Below, piece after piece: positions 45,001 through 56,999 of a stretch of DNA of 64,000 nucleotides. The notes below the pieces were generated by a model. The model searched no databases and was not told the origin of the DNA. It saw only the letters and a program-made list of their open reading frames with translations. The stretch comes from Sequoia sempervirens (taxonomy: Eukaryota; Streptophyta; Pinopsida; Cupressales; Cupressaceae): positions 210,301,394-210,365,393 of the forward strand of contig VDFB02358134.1 of the NCBI GenBank assembly GCA_007258455.2, read 5' to 3'. The translations under genes were made by a program, and so were the position numbers. How positions within the stretch are numbered: position 1 is the stretch's first letter; the number at the start of each line of letters is the position of its first letter.

Positions 45001-47704
45001 TATTGACTTTCTCTTTCTGTATATTTGTCCTTGATGTAAAAACTGATAATATGGCACTTTGGTCTTGGCATATTCATTGGTATAGTTTTGGCATTTTGGT
45101 ATTGGTTACATGGCATATTTAGATAGATTCACTTGGTATTGGTATTCAGTTGGTTTAGTGGATAGGTTACATGGCATAATCAGATGGATTCACTTGGTAT
45201 TGGTATTTAGTTGGTTCAATGGAGAGTATTTTTCTTATATTCATATTTGATGTATTTATGTTACTAATGTTTTGGCTACATGTGCAGATGACAGGTTTCT
45301 ATGTTGATCACAGGGTCATAGTGTTCTCTATTTGGTTTAGTGTAAATGCTTACAGGTGATTGCAAAGGTATATTGTTGATTCAGTCAAGTCTTTGACATC
45401 AGTTTCAATGTATTTATACATTTGGTGAATTCATTTATTCACATATACATGATACTATTGAGCTTCAGTTTTGCACCATGAACATAACATGAATTCACAC
45501 TTCATTGTGACTCAGCACTACATGCTTTATATACTCAGGTTTCAATGTTACATTGATTATTCATATACACATGGTATTCATGCTTATTTATGAATGCTAA
45601 CACATAGCATTATTGAGCATTGTTGATTACATGGGCCTTCTATACATGTAGTGCTTATGCTTATTCATAATGCTAACATTTAAGCATTATCAAGCACATT
45701 TGACTACTTAGCATATTTTATAGTGCTATCGGGTGCTTTTGTAAAGCACTAAGGACGACACTATGTCTTTCGAGCTCATAGCTTATAAAAGTTACATCGA
45801 TGTCGATAGTCGATCACACATGTTATCGAGCAATTTTATTACACTTGATCTTTGATTGATTATCAAGCATGCAACGACAATATTTTAATTAGTCACTGGG
45901 CAGTGACATGGACAGTGATTTGGCTTTATCTGGCGACATCATTATTGTTGTTTTGATTTTAGTTGACATGGATAGTAGGTACTCATGTGGACAGTGAGTG
46001 GAAAATTATATGGAATTATCATGTTAGTTTTGGGTCGAATCTCAAAAATGATTATGTTTTATTTCATGGACTCCAAAGTTTATTCATTTGCATTGAGGAT
46101 TCAATAATCTTGAATAAACATATGGTAAAGCAAATGAAAATGGTTTCAATTCACTGTGTAAGCTTACCCTAACCCACCGTCATTAGCAAACACTTACAGA
46201 GCTACTATGTGGATTCTAGCTCAAATGGTGATGTGGGTATTGGTTATGTTGAACTTTGGAGGTCGGTGATTCAGATGGTGGTTTTCTCTTGCAAATAACA
46301 TGGAAAAGAGAAGGAATGGAACCTTTAAGCGTGGATGGTCAGTCAGTTAGAAGCTCCATAAGGGTAATACATTTTTTTCTTGTTTTTATTCATAAAAAGG
46401 TAACACTGAGCCTTATCCACCTAGAGTAAAATCAGTAATTGGCGTTCTTTCAAAATATGCAAATGGTGATTAGAGAATAACAAAGACCTTGTTTCAAGAT
46501 TTAGTTTTGTTTTCTGCATCAAAACAAAGAAATTGTCAACTGGGAAATTAGTTAAATGTTTGAAAGCATTTTTCTCATTTCTTTTAACAGGGGTTTTGTT
46601 TTTAATCAGAATTTTTTTGAAATCTTAATGGAATTTGATGTATGTAACCCTAAGTACATTTTGTAGCCTTGACAAATAGTTTGAGAAAGCTGGTTGATTA
46701 ATGAATAAAGAATCATTGTTCAGAAATGGTTATAAAAAGATTCCTTAGTTATTGGAATCCTTTTTAACTGAATTACATTGTATAAATTCATGGCTTTAAG
46801 CCATTGTTTGGAGGGGAGAAGAGAAAATATGTTTGGCTGAGAACAAGGGTTCCTGAGCACATAACAGATTGTTATTATAGTGACATCATTTTTATTTGAA
46901 ATGGGAAAAGAGACTGTTTAAAGAGTTTTACATCTATGATTTGATTACAGAGATTTGAGTTGGGCATTATAAAATCATTTGTGTATCCTATTGTAATTTT
47001 GTAACTGCAGATAGTCATTGCAGTTATAAGGTTCTTATAGGTTGCAATACCTTGAGTTTTTGATGAAGTTGGTGCTTCAGAAAAGTTATTGGAGTTGGTG
47101 CTCCACATTGTAACGGAGTTGGTGCTAGACATTTTAACAGAGTTGGTGCTCTTTTGAATGAATAAAAAGATCAGTTTGTGAGTGATTTTTTATACCCCAA
47201 GAGGGTTTTTCCACTCAGGAAATCTTTGTGTTATGTGATGTGTTTTTGTCTCTCATTCAATTTCATGTTAATGTGCTCATTTAGTTGGTCAATGCTCTGA
47301 TACATCAAGTTTGTTCAAAAGATTAATTTCAATTTGTTCAAGTCTATAATACAAAGTAAATTGTGCAAATCTGATCATTAAAAGTATTTCATATAGCAAA
47401 TTGAAATCTGCATTTTATACTCCATGTGTGAATGTTTAAAAGTATTTCAAAAGTAAAGCAATGTTATATTTTGTGGAACCTTTAAGTTATGTTTTAAAAA
47501 GCACAGCAAGATTGTTCATAAATCTTAATTGAACATATCATATGATGATTTTAATATGTGTTAAATGTTAAGTCTTCAATTTTCACTCGCATAAACAAAG
47601 TTGCATTGAGTTGAAGGTCAAAAGTTTAACTTGTGCTTTAAGAGTTAAAATTTGTATCACTCTGATTCACCGCCACCCTTCTCAAAGTGAATCCACTTCC
47701 AACA
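45001..47704 (+). repeat. LTR 1 of the tandem element
   Basis: 2,704 bp. It starts TATTGACTTTCTCTTT (the canonical TGTTGAATTTC of LTR 3 has become TATTGACTTT) and ends CTTCCAACA. The 62-bp internal duplication (GGTTACATGGCATA..) is near 45108-45233. It contains the GTTGGTGCTCCACATTGTAA and GAGTTGGTGCT repeats near 47080-47150. Confidence 0.88.
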
Positions 47705-47706
47705 AG

Positions 47707-47718
47707 TGGTATCAGAGC
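47707..47718 (+). other. Primer-binding site 1 (tRNA-iMet)
   Basis: TGGTATCAGAGC, an exact match to the initiator-Met tRNA complement, two bases after LTR 1. Confidence 0.88.
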
Positions 47719-48028
47719 ATAGGGTCCTGCATTAGGTTTCATACCTAGGATTGATTCCGGCCTTGGAATTTTGTCAAATATGTCATAAGTTCAAGAAGGT
47801 ATATTTGTCTGTTCGTACAGTCTATATGTTTTGTGAATTAATGTTGATGTAAAAAGCTAGATCCTTGCATAAACCTAACCATATTAAATTAAACCAAGCT
47901 CTTGATAATAGGAGTACTAATGGTAAGTGAAAAAGAAACAAAAATAGAAGAAAAACACTTGTGTCAAGTCTAGTAAAGTTTTATCACAAGAATTACCCCT
48001 GCTAGTTGATATAAAAATAATCTTGTAG

Positions 48029-49260
48029 TTGGAGAAGAAGAAATTCACTTTGTAAGTGAAAAAGAATATGAAGGTGATGAATTAGAGTTTGATTTGGAGG
48101 AATAACTCCTTGCTACATTAGATGAACTTAAAAGGCTTAGACAAGAAAATTAGGATCTTAAGGTATGCCTACAAGCAAGTGTTGATGTTAATAAAATTGG
48201 AATACAAGATCGTAATGGTGATAAAAGGATTATTGAATTTCTAAAAGCCTAGATGGTTGATAAGAAAAATAATGAAGAAGGATTGGAAGCCAAGCTAAAA
48301 GAAAAGGATGAGTTGTGTACTAAGCTAGAAAATGAGATTGCTTCTTTAAGAAAATGTTCGGATAATGATTCCTTTTTGAAAGAATTAACTCTTAAAGATG
48401 ATATGATTGTTAGTCAAAAAATTGAAATTGAAGAATGTAAGAGGATAGCAAATGTTGTAAGATATCATTTGGAGCTTAAGAAGATTGAATGTCTAAAACT
48501 TCAAGGAGAAGTAGTTGCTTTAAGAAAAGAGCTTGAAAGTGTCAAGTTTCAATTAGATAAAAGTTAAAAATTTGATCATAGTACTAATCTACTGAATGAG
48601 ATGATTTGCAGACAAAAGAATTCTAAGGATCCTTCAGGTGTGGGATATGAGGTTAGATAAAGATCTGCAAAAAAATATAAACATGAGACAGTGTTTGCTA
48701 CTGCAGATGGAAAGAAGTTTACAGCCAAACAAACACCACGAATGAAGGTTGATCTTGATTACCATATTGTTGCTGCTTAGAAAGAAGATAAGTGGTTTGA
48801 TGAAAGGAAAAAAATACCATCAAGATCTCCATTTATTAGGTATAATCACTCTTAGTTTCATGGCTATTGCTATTTTTGTAATGCTTATGGACATAGGGCA
48901 AGTAACTATACAAGAAATTGTTGGGTGAATAAAAGTCATAATCATGTGAAGAATTTCAAGAGAGGTTCATACAACATGTTTAGAAGAAATTATCCTCTCT
49001 TTGGTCTATAAAACAAAATTATATGTTATAGGTGTAAAGGGTTAGGTCACAAAGCACAATGGTGTAACAAAATTAATATAAAGCCTTCTAGGGACTACAT
49101 GTTCAAACAAAAGGAAAAGAATACCTTGAGTAAGGAGAAGACAAATCCTATACAAGTGTGGAGAAGAAAGAGTAATCAAGATGACAAGAAGAACAATAAA
49201 AATGAATGTGTGAAAACTTCTTGTGCACTACTTGCACATCTGATATCATCCAAGTATTGA
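48029..49260 (+). pseudogene. Gag-like protein, copy 1 (coiled coil plus two zinc knuckles)
   Basis: The frame reads EKEYEGDELEFDLEE, a long coiled coil (LEAKLKEKDELCTKLENEI, IEIEECKRIANVVRYHLELK, GEVVALRKELESVKFQLDK), FATADGKKFTAKQTPRMKVD, then CYFCNAYGHRASNYTRNC, a basic linker, and CYRCKGLGHKAQWC (a perfect CX2CX4HX4C knuckle). It ends LLAHLISSKY, stop at 49258-49260. Stops interrupt it where copy 2 has Gln (CAA/CAG to TAA/TAG), as expected from methylcytosine deamination. The usual N-terminal gag domain of Copia elements is not recognisable. It would bind and package element RNA. Confidence 0.75.
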
Positions 49261-50980
49261 GAAGAAGAAAAGATTCAAGGGGAGTCTATTATGATAAAAC
49301 ATTTTACCCCTATGAGATATGACAACATGCATTTGCTTGGTGTTTTAGGAAGTAAAGTAAGGGTTTCTTCATGTTAATATTTCACTATGATAATTCTCAT
49401 TGAATTGATTATGAATGTTTGCTTATGATATTGGAGGTTTATGAGTTCTCAAATATTGACAGCCTTGGATATAATCCTGATTATTATGTTCTGCAGTACA
49501 AATCAGCTTTTACAGGTTGTTAAGAAATTCAAGTTTGAAATATAGTGACAATCCTATGGTGAGTTTGATGCTTTGATGACTCAATTCATATGGTGCAGGG
49601 TGTCTACATACAAGAGATGTTTAAGTTTCTTATCTTTGATGTCTTTAAATCATTCATTAATATTGGTAACAGTGTATCCTATTTTAATCATTAAAGAGTT
49701 GAAAATGTCATATGAGGTCATGCATATTTGACATCTTTATAGGAAGTTGAAATCTAGTTAAATCTTCCTTTCTTCTGAACATATTGTGATGGCTTATGTC
49801 GACAAAGAAGCTTCAACTCTATGGTGTGTAGTAGAAGGACAAGGAAAATTTCTTAAACCAATTAGAAAGTGAAAGGAATAACACAATGAACAATAAATGA
49901 TAAGATCTTTCAACTATTATGAAGAGTTAAGGAAATTTAATCAAACACATTATATTGGTAAGAGTATCTTGAGATTTTCCTGTGACATTGTGATAGTATC
50001 ATGTTTCATGACAGTACTGTGCTTGAAAGATATTTCTAGTAAGAATCTTGTTTGGGAGAGAAGCTTATAATATCTTTAATGCATTTTGATGCATTGGTAC
50101 AAGGTTATTCATGCTGGAAATAGTGTGTTTACAGTTGGAAAGTTGATAAAATAAGGATTGGTAATGCATTGTTTTGATCCATTGGTTTGCTTTGGTAGCT
50201 TGTTTCTTCATTTTTGGTGCTCTGAATCATTATATGCTATTGGTTCATGTTACTTTCTAGACAGTGACATATCTTGTGCAGTGATCTTCTATGTTTCTCA
50301 CAATGGTTACTTATCTTGCTTGATTTAGTGGTTGATAGGTTTAAGCAGTTTTTGTAATAAAAGTGCACATTGTTTTAAATGAGCTTGTTTTGTATGTAAA
50401 GTTTTGTCTTGGAAGCATCTTAGTACAAAGCCTCTCAGATGTTCTTGTGACTCAATGTATCAGTACTAATCAAAGTTTTTTTTAAGGAGAAAATGGAGGA
50501 TGAAGTTTAACAAGACAAAAAGTAGTATGTTCAAGTAACTAATATTCAATTCTTGATGAAAAAGATCACCATGACGTGTTCAGTTATAATGTTTGTGGTA
50601 TATTACACTTCATTTCTTGTAACTTGTCCTCACATGGTATTTGAGTGGCACTTTTTATGCCTGCACAAAGCATATTGATTCAGGTGCATAATAACTTCAT
50701 TAATATTGAATCATGATCAAGTTGATCTTGGCATCTGATATTAGTGCACTTGGCTCATTTGCTTATATATTCTTGGCATCATTGGTATATGAGATTGGTT
50801 TGATATGCTCAGTGACATTTCAGTGCTACTTTGTGAATATTGTTTTTGTAGTTGGTTAGTGTATTGGTTGGCTATTGTATTTGATGACATATTACTGGTT
50901 TCTTCCTTTGTCCTTGTGACAAAAAGGGGGAGAAAATGATGGTTCAGTGGTTGGTTCTGATGGCTAATTTTTTTCCATTA
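49261..50980 (+). other. Internal region 1, non-coding part
   Basis: 1.7 kb without a polymerase or integrase trace; only short frames with stops. Its counterpart is 55265-56982. A purine run, GACAAAAAGGGGGAGAAAAT (near 50918), precedes the polypurine tract and resembles a second, duplicated tract. Confidence 0.7.
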
Positions 50981-50997
50981 GGGACAAAGGGGGAGTT
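50981..50997 (+). other. Polypurine tract 1
   Basis: GGGACAAAGGGGGAGTT directly before LTR 2. This is the plus-strand primer site of LTR retrotransposons. The copy at 56983-56999 is nearly identical. Confidence 0.8.
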
Positions 50998-53707
50998 TTT
51001 TGAATTTCTCTTTGTGCATATTTGTTCTTGATGTCAAAATGAATAATATGGCACTTTGGTCTTGGCATATTCATTGGTTTAGTTATGGAATTTTGGTATT
51101 GGTTACATGGCATATTCAGATGGATTCACTTGGTATTGGTATTTAGTTGGTTCAGTGGACAGGTTACATGGCATACTCAGATGGATTCACTTGGTATTGG
51201 TATTTAGTTGGTTCAGTGGAGAGTTTTTTGCTTATATTCAAATTTGATGCATTTGTGTTACTAATGTTTTGGCTACATGTGCAGATGAAAGGTTTCTATG
51301 TTGATCACAGGGTCATGGTGTTGTCTATTTGGTTTAGTGAACTCTTACAGGTGATTGCAAAGGTATATTGTTGATTTAGTAGAGTTTTTGACATTCAGTT
51401 TCAATGTCTTTATACATTTGGTGAATACATTTATTCACATATACATGATACTATTGAGCTTCAGTTTTGCACCATGAACATAGCATGAATTCACACTTCA
51501 TAGTGACTCAGCACTACATGCTTTATATAGTCAAGTTTTAGTGTTACATTGATTATTCATATACACATGGTATTTATGCTTTATTTATAAATGCTAACAC
51601 AACATTATTGAGCATTGTTGATTACGAGGGTCTAGTATACACATAGTGCTTATGGTTATTCATAATGCTAACATTTAAGCATTATCAAGAACTTTGACTA
51701 AGCTTATTTTATAGTGCTATCAGGTGCTTTCATAAAGCACTAAGGCCGACACTATATATTTCCGGCTCATAGATTATAAAAGTTACATCAAGCTTGATAG
51801 TCGATCACACAAGTTATCAGGAAGTTTTATTATACTTGATCTTTGACTGATTATCAAGCATGCATCGATAGTATTTTGATTAGTCACTCAGTGGTGACAT
51901 GGATAGTGATTTGGCTTTGTCTGGTGACATCATTATTGTTATGTTGATTTTAGTTGACATGGATAGTAGGAACTCACATGGACAATGAGTGGAAAATTAT
52001 GTGGAATTATCATGTCAGTTTTGGGTCGGATCTCAAAATGATTATGTTTTATTTGATGGACTCAAAAGTTTACTCATTTGGATTGAGGATTCAATAAGAT
52101 TGAATAAACTTAGCGTAAAGAAAATGAAAATGTTTTCAGTTCATTGTGTAAGCTTACCCTAACCCACCATCATTAGAAAACAGTTACAAAGCTACTATGT
52201 GGATTCTAGCTCGAATGGTGATGTGGGTATTGGTAATGTTGAACTTTGGAGGTTGGTGATTCAGATGGTGGTTTTCTATTGTGAAAAAAATGGAAAAGAG
52301 AATGCATGAAAACTTGAAGCATGGATGGTCAGCTAGTTAGAAGCTCTGTAAGGTTAATACATTTTTTTCTTGTTTTTATTCATAAAAAGGTAACACTGAG
52401 CCTTATCCACCTAGAGTAAAATCAGTAATTGGTGTTCTTTCAAAATCTGGAAATGATGATTAGAGAATAACAAAGAAATTGTTTCAAAATTTAATTTTTT
52501 TTCTACATCAAAACAAATAATTTTTTGGGAAATTAGTTAAATGTTTGAAAGCATTTTTCTCATTTCTCATTTCTTTTAATAGAGGTTTTGTTTTTAATCA
52601 GATTTTTTTTGAAATCTTAATGGCATTTTATGTATGTAACCCTAACTGCATTTTGTAGCCTTGACAAATAGTTTGAAAATTTTGTTTGATTAATGAATAA
52701 CGACTCATTGTTCAGAAATGGTTACAAAAAGATTCCTCAGTTATTGGAATCCTTTTTAACTAAATTACATTTTATAAATTCATGGCTTTAAGCCCTTTTT
52801 CGAAGGGGAGAAGAGAAAATATGTTTGGCTATGAACAAGGGTTCTTGAGCATAGAATAGGTTGTTATTATAGTCACATCATTTGTATTTGAAATGGGAAA
52901 ACAAATCGAATTTAAAGAGGTTAACATCTTTGATTTTATTACAAAGATTTGAGTTGGGAATTATTGCAAAATCATTTGTGTATCCTATTGTCATTTTGTA
53001 ACTGTAGATAGTCATTACAGTTATAAGGCTCTAATAGGTTGCAATACCTTGAGTTTTTCATGAAGTTGGTGCTTTATAAAAGTTATTAGAGTTGGTGCTC
53101 CACATTGTAATGGAGTTGGTGCTCCACGTTTTAACAGAGTTGGTGCTCTTTTGAATGAATAAAAAGATTAGTTTGTGAGTTGTTTTTTATGCCCCAAGAG
53201 GGTTTTTCCACTCAGGAAATCTTTGTGTTATGCGATGTGTTTTTGTCTCTCATTCAGTTTCATGGTAATGTGCTAATTCAGTTGGTCAATTCTCTGATAC
53301 ATTGAGTTTGTTCAAAAGATTAATGTTAATTTGTTCAAGTCTGTAATAAAAATTAAATTGTGGAAATCTGATCATTAAAAGTATTTCATAAAGCAAATTG
53401 AAATCTGCATTTTATACTCCATGTGTGAATGTTTAAAAGTATGTCGAAAGTAAAGCAATGTTATATTTTTTGGAGTCTTTAAGTTCTGTTTTGAAAATTA
53501 CAGCAAGATTGTTCATGAAGCTTAATTGAACATATCATATGATGCTTTTAATATGTGTTAAATGTTAGGTCAAGTTTCAAGTTGCAATCGCATAAACAAA
53601 GTTGTGTTAAGTTAAAGGTCAAAAGTTTAATTTGTGCTCTACGAGTTAAAATTTGTATCACTCTGATTCACCCCCCCCCCCCTCTTAGAGTGAATCCACT
53701 TCCAACA
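50998..53707 (+). repeat. LTR 2 (shared middle LTR)
   Basis: 2,710 bp, starting TTTTGAATTTC (TG mutated to TT) and ending CTTCCAACA. It serves as the 3' LTR of the first unit and the 5' LTR of the second. The 62-bp direct duplication at about 51103-51226 is clearest here. A C-rich run (CCCCCCCCCCCC near 53671) replaces CCGCCACCC of LTR 1. It is the empty site for the TIR insertion found in LTR 3. Confidence 0.9.
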
Positions 53708-53709
53708 AG

Positions 53710-53721
53710 TGGTATCAGAGT
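53710..53721 (+). other. Primer-binding site 2
   Basis: TGGTATCAGAGT, one change from the canonical tRNA-iMet complement. Confidence 0.85.
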
Positions 53722-54055
53722 GTAGGGTCCTCCATTAGGTTTCATACCTAGGATTTATTTCAGTCTTGGAAGTTTTTCAAATATGTCACAAGTTCAAGAA
53801 GGTATTTATGTTTGTTTGTACAGTTTATATGTTTTGTGAATTAATATTGATGTAAAAAGATAGATCCTTGCATAAACCTAACCAAATTAAATTCAACCAA
53901 GCTCTTGATAAGAGGATTACTATGGGAAAGTGAAAAATAAATAGAAGTCAGTAGAAAAACACTAGTGTCAAGTCTAGTGAAGTTTTATCACAAGAATTAC
54001 CCCTGCCAGTATATAATAAGAATGATCCTATAGCTGGAGAAGAAAAATTCAGTTG

Positions 54056-55264
54056 GTAAGTGAAAAAGAATATGAAGGTGATGAATTGGAGGTTGATTTG
54101 GAGGAAGAACTTTTTGCTACCTTAGATTAACTTAAAAGGCTTAGAAAAGAAAATCAGGATCTTAAGGTACACCTACAAGAAAGTGTCAATGTTAATAAAA
54201 CTACAATACAAGATCGTAATGGTGATAAAAAGATTATTGAATTTCTGAAAGACCAGATGGTTGATAAGAAAAAGAAATAAGAAAGATTGGAATCCAAGTT
54301 AAAAGACTATGATGAGTTGTGTAGTAAACTAGAAAATGAGATTGCTTCTTTAAGAAAATGTTCAGAAAATGATTCCTTGTTAAAAGAACCGACTCTTAAA
54401 GATGATATGATTGTTAGTCAAAAAATTGAAATTGAAGAATGTAAGAGGATAGCAGATGTTGTAAGATCTTATTTGGAGGTTAAAAATATTAAATGTCTAA
54501 AAATTGAAGGAGAAGTAGTTGCTTTAAGAAAAGAGCTTGGAAGTGTCAAGTCTCAATTAGATAAAAGTCAAAAATTTGATAATAGTACTAATCTACTAAA
54601 TGAGATGATTGGAAAACAAAAGCATTCTAAGGATCCTTTAGGCATGGGATATGAGGTTCGACAAAGCTCTGCAAAAAAATCTAAACATGAGATAGTGTTT
54701 GCTACTACAGATGGAAAGAAGTTTACAGCCAAGCAAACACCAAGAATGAAGGTTGATCTTGATTACCATATTGTTGCTGCTCAGATAGAAAATAAGTGGT
54801 TTGATGATAGGACAAAAATACCATCAAGATCTCCATTTATCAGGTACAATCACTCTTAGTTTCATGTCTATTGTTATTGTTGTAATGCTTATGGACATAG
54901 AGCAAGTAACTGTACAAGAAATTGTTGGGTGAATAAAAGTCATAATCATGTGAATAATTTCAAGAGAGGTTTATACAACATGTTTAGAAGAAATTATCAT
55001 CTCTTTTGTCTAGAAAACACCATTATATATTATAGGTGTAAAGGGTTTGGTCACAAAGCACAATGGTGTAACAAAAGTATTATAAAGCCTTCTAGGGACT
55101 ACATGTTCAAACAAAAGGAAAAGAATACCTTGACTAAGGAGAAGACACAACCTATACAAGTGTGGAGAAGAAAGAGCAATAAAGATGACAAGAAAAACAA
55201 TAAAGATGAATGTGTGAAAACTTCTTGTGCACTACTTGCACATCTGATATTATCCAAGTATTGA
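54056..55264 (+). pseudogene. Gag-like protein, copy 2
   Basis: Better preserved than copy 1: 54287-54859 and 54929-55264 are in the same frame, separated by a TAG. The coiled coil is LENEIASLRKCSENDSLLKE..VVALRKELGSVKSQLDKSQK. The first knuckle, CYCCNAYGHRASNC, is perfect. The second is damaged (YYRCKGFGHKAQWC, first Cys to Tyr), the reverse of copy 1. The TAG after RYNHS is present at the same codon in copy 1 (about 48852). It ends LLAHLILSKY at 55264. A stop at 54279 (AAATAA) and a one-base loss near 54048 break the N-terminus. Confidence 0.75.
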
Positions 55265-56982
55265 GAAGAAGAAAAGATTCAGGGGGATTCTATTATGATG
55301 AGACATTTTACCCCTATGAGATATGACAACATGCATTTTCTTGTTGGTTTAAGAAGTAAAGTAAGGGTTTGCACATGTTAATACTTCACTATGATAATTA
55401 TTATTGAATTGATTATGAAGGTTTTCTTATGATATTAGAGGTTTATGAGTTCTCAAATATTGACAGCCTTGGATATAATCCTGATTATTATGTTGTGCAG
55501 TACAAATCAGCTTTTACAGGTTGTTAAGAAATTCAAGTTTGAAGTATAGTGACAATCCTTTGGTGAGTTTGATGCTTTGATGTCTCAATTCATAAGGTAC
55601 AGGGTATCTACACACGAGATGTTTAAGTTGCTTATATTTGATGTCATGAAATCATTCATTAATATTGGTATCAGTGTATCCTGATTTAATCATTAAAGAG
55701 TTGAAAATGTCATATGAGATCATGCATATTTGACATCTTTATAGGAAGTTGAAATCTAGTTAAATATTCCTTTGTTCTAAACATACTGTGATGGCTTATG
55801 TCGACAAAGAAAGTTCAAATCCATGGTGTGCAGCAGAAGGACAAGGAAAATTGCTTAAACTAATTAGAAAGTGAAAGGAATAACACAATGAACAATAAAT
55901 GATAAGATCTTTCAGTAGTTATGAAGAATTTTGGAAATTAATTCAAAGAGATTATATTGGTAAGAGTATCTTGAGATTTCCCTGTTACATTGTGATAATA
56001 TCATGTTTTATGAAACTAGTGTGCTTGAAAGATATTTCTAGTAAGAATCTTGTTTGGGAGAGAAGCTTATAATATCTTTAATGCATTTTGATGCCTTGGT
56101 ACAAGGTTATTCATGTTGGTAACAATGTGTTTACAGTTGGAAAGTTGATGCAATGTGGATTGGTAATGCATTGTTGTGATCTATTGGTTTGCTTTGGCAA
56201 CTTGTTTGTTCATTTTTGGTGCTCTGAATCATTATATACTATTGGTTCATGTTGCTTTCTGGAAAGTAGCATATCTTGTGCAATGATCTTCCATGTTTCT
56301 CACAATAGTTACTTATCTTGCTTGATTTAGTAGTTGATAGGTTTATGAAGTTTTTGTAATAAAAGTACACATTGTTTTAAATGAGCTTGTTTTGGATGTA
56401 ATGTTTTATCTTGGAAGCATCTTAGTGCAAAGCCTCTCAGATGTTCTTGTGACTCAATGTATCAGTACTAATCAAAGTTTTTTTGAAGGAGACAATGGAG
56501 GATAAATTTTAACATGACAAAAAGTAGTATGTTCAAGTAACTCATCTTCAATTCTTGATGACAAAGATCACCATGACATGTTCAGGTATAATGTTTGTGG
56601 TATATTCAGTTTGATTTTTTGTAAGTTGTCCTCACATGGTATTTGAGTGGTACTTTTTATGCTTGCACAAAGCATACTGACTCAAGTGCATAAGAACTTC
56701 ATTAATATTGAATCATTATCAAGTTGATCTTGTAATCTGATATTAGTGCACTTGGTTCATTTTCTTATATCTTCTTGACATCATTGGTATATGATATTGG
56801 CTTGATATGCTCAGTGACATTTCAATGCTACTTTGTGAATATTGTTTATGTAGCTGGTTACTCTATTGGTTGGCTATTGTATTTCATGACATATTATAGG
56901 TTTCTTCCTTTGTCCTTGTGAAAAAAAGGGGGAGAAAATGATGGTTCGGTGGTTGGCTCCAATGGCTAAGTTTTTTCCATCA
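55265..56982 (+). other. Internal region 2, non-coding part
   Basis: Aligns with 49261-50980 along its length with scattered differences. No pol genes. It ends at the tract AAAAAAAGGGGGAGAAAATG (about 56921-56940) and then the true polypurine tract. Confidence 0.7.
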
Positions 56983-56999
56983 AGGACAAAGGGGGAGTT
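56983..56999 (+). other. Polypurine tract 2
   Basis: AGGACAAAGGGGGAGTT immediately before the intact TGTTGAATTTC start of LTR 3. Confidence 0.82.

Noticed and set aside
47707..47718. tRNA-like sequence TGGTATCAGAGC (also near 53710 and 37644)
   Set aside because: These are primer-binding sites next to LTR ends, not tRNA genes; no cloverleaf surrounds them.
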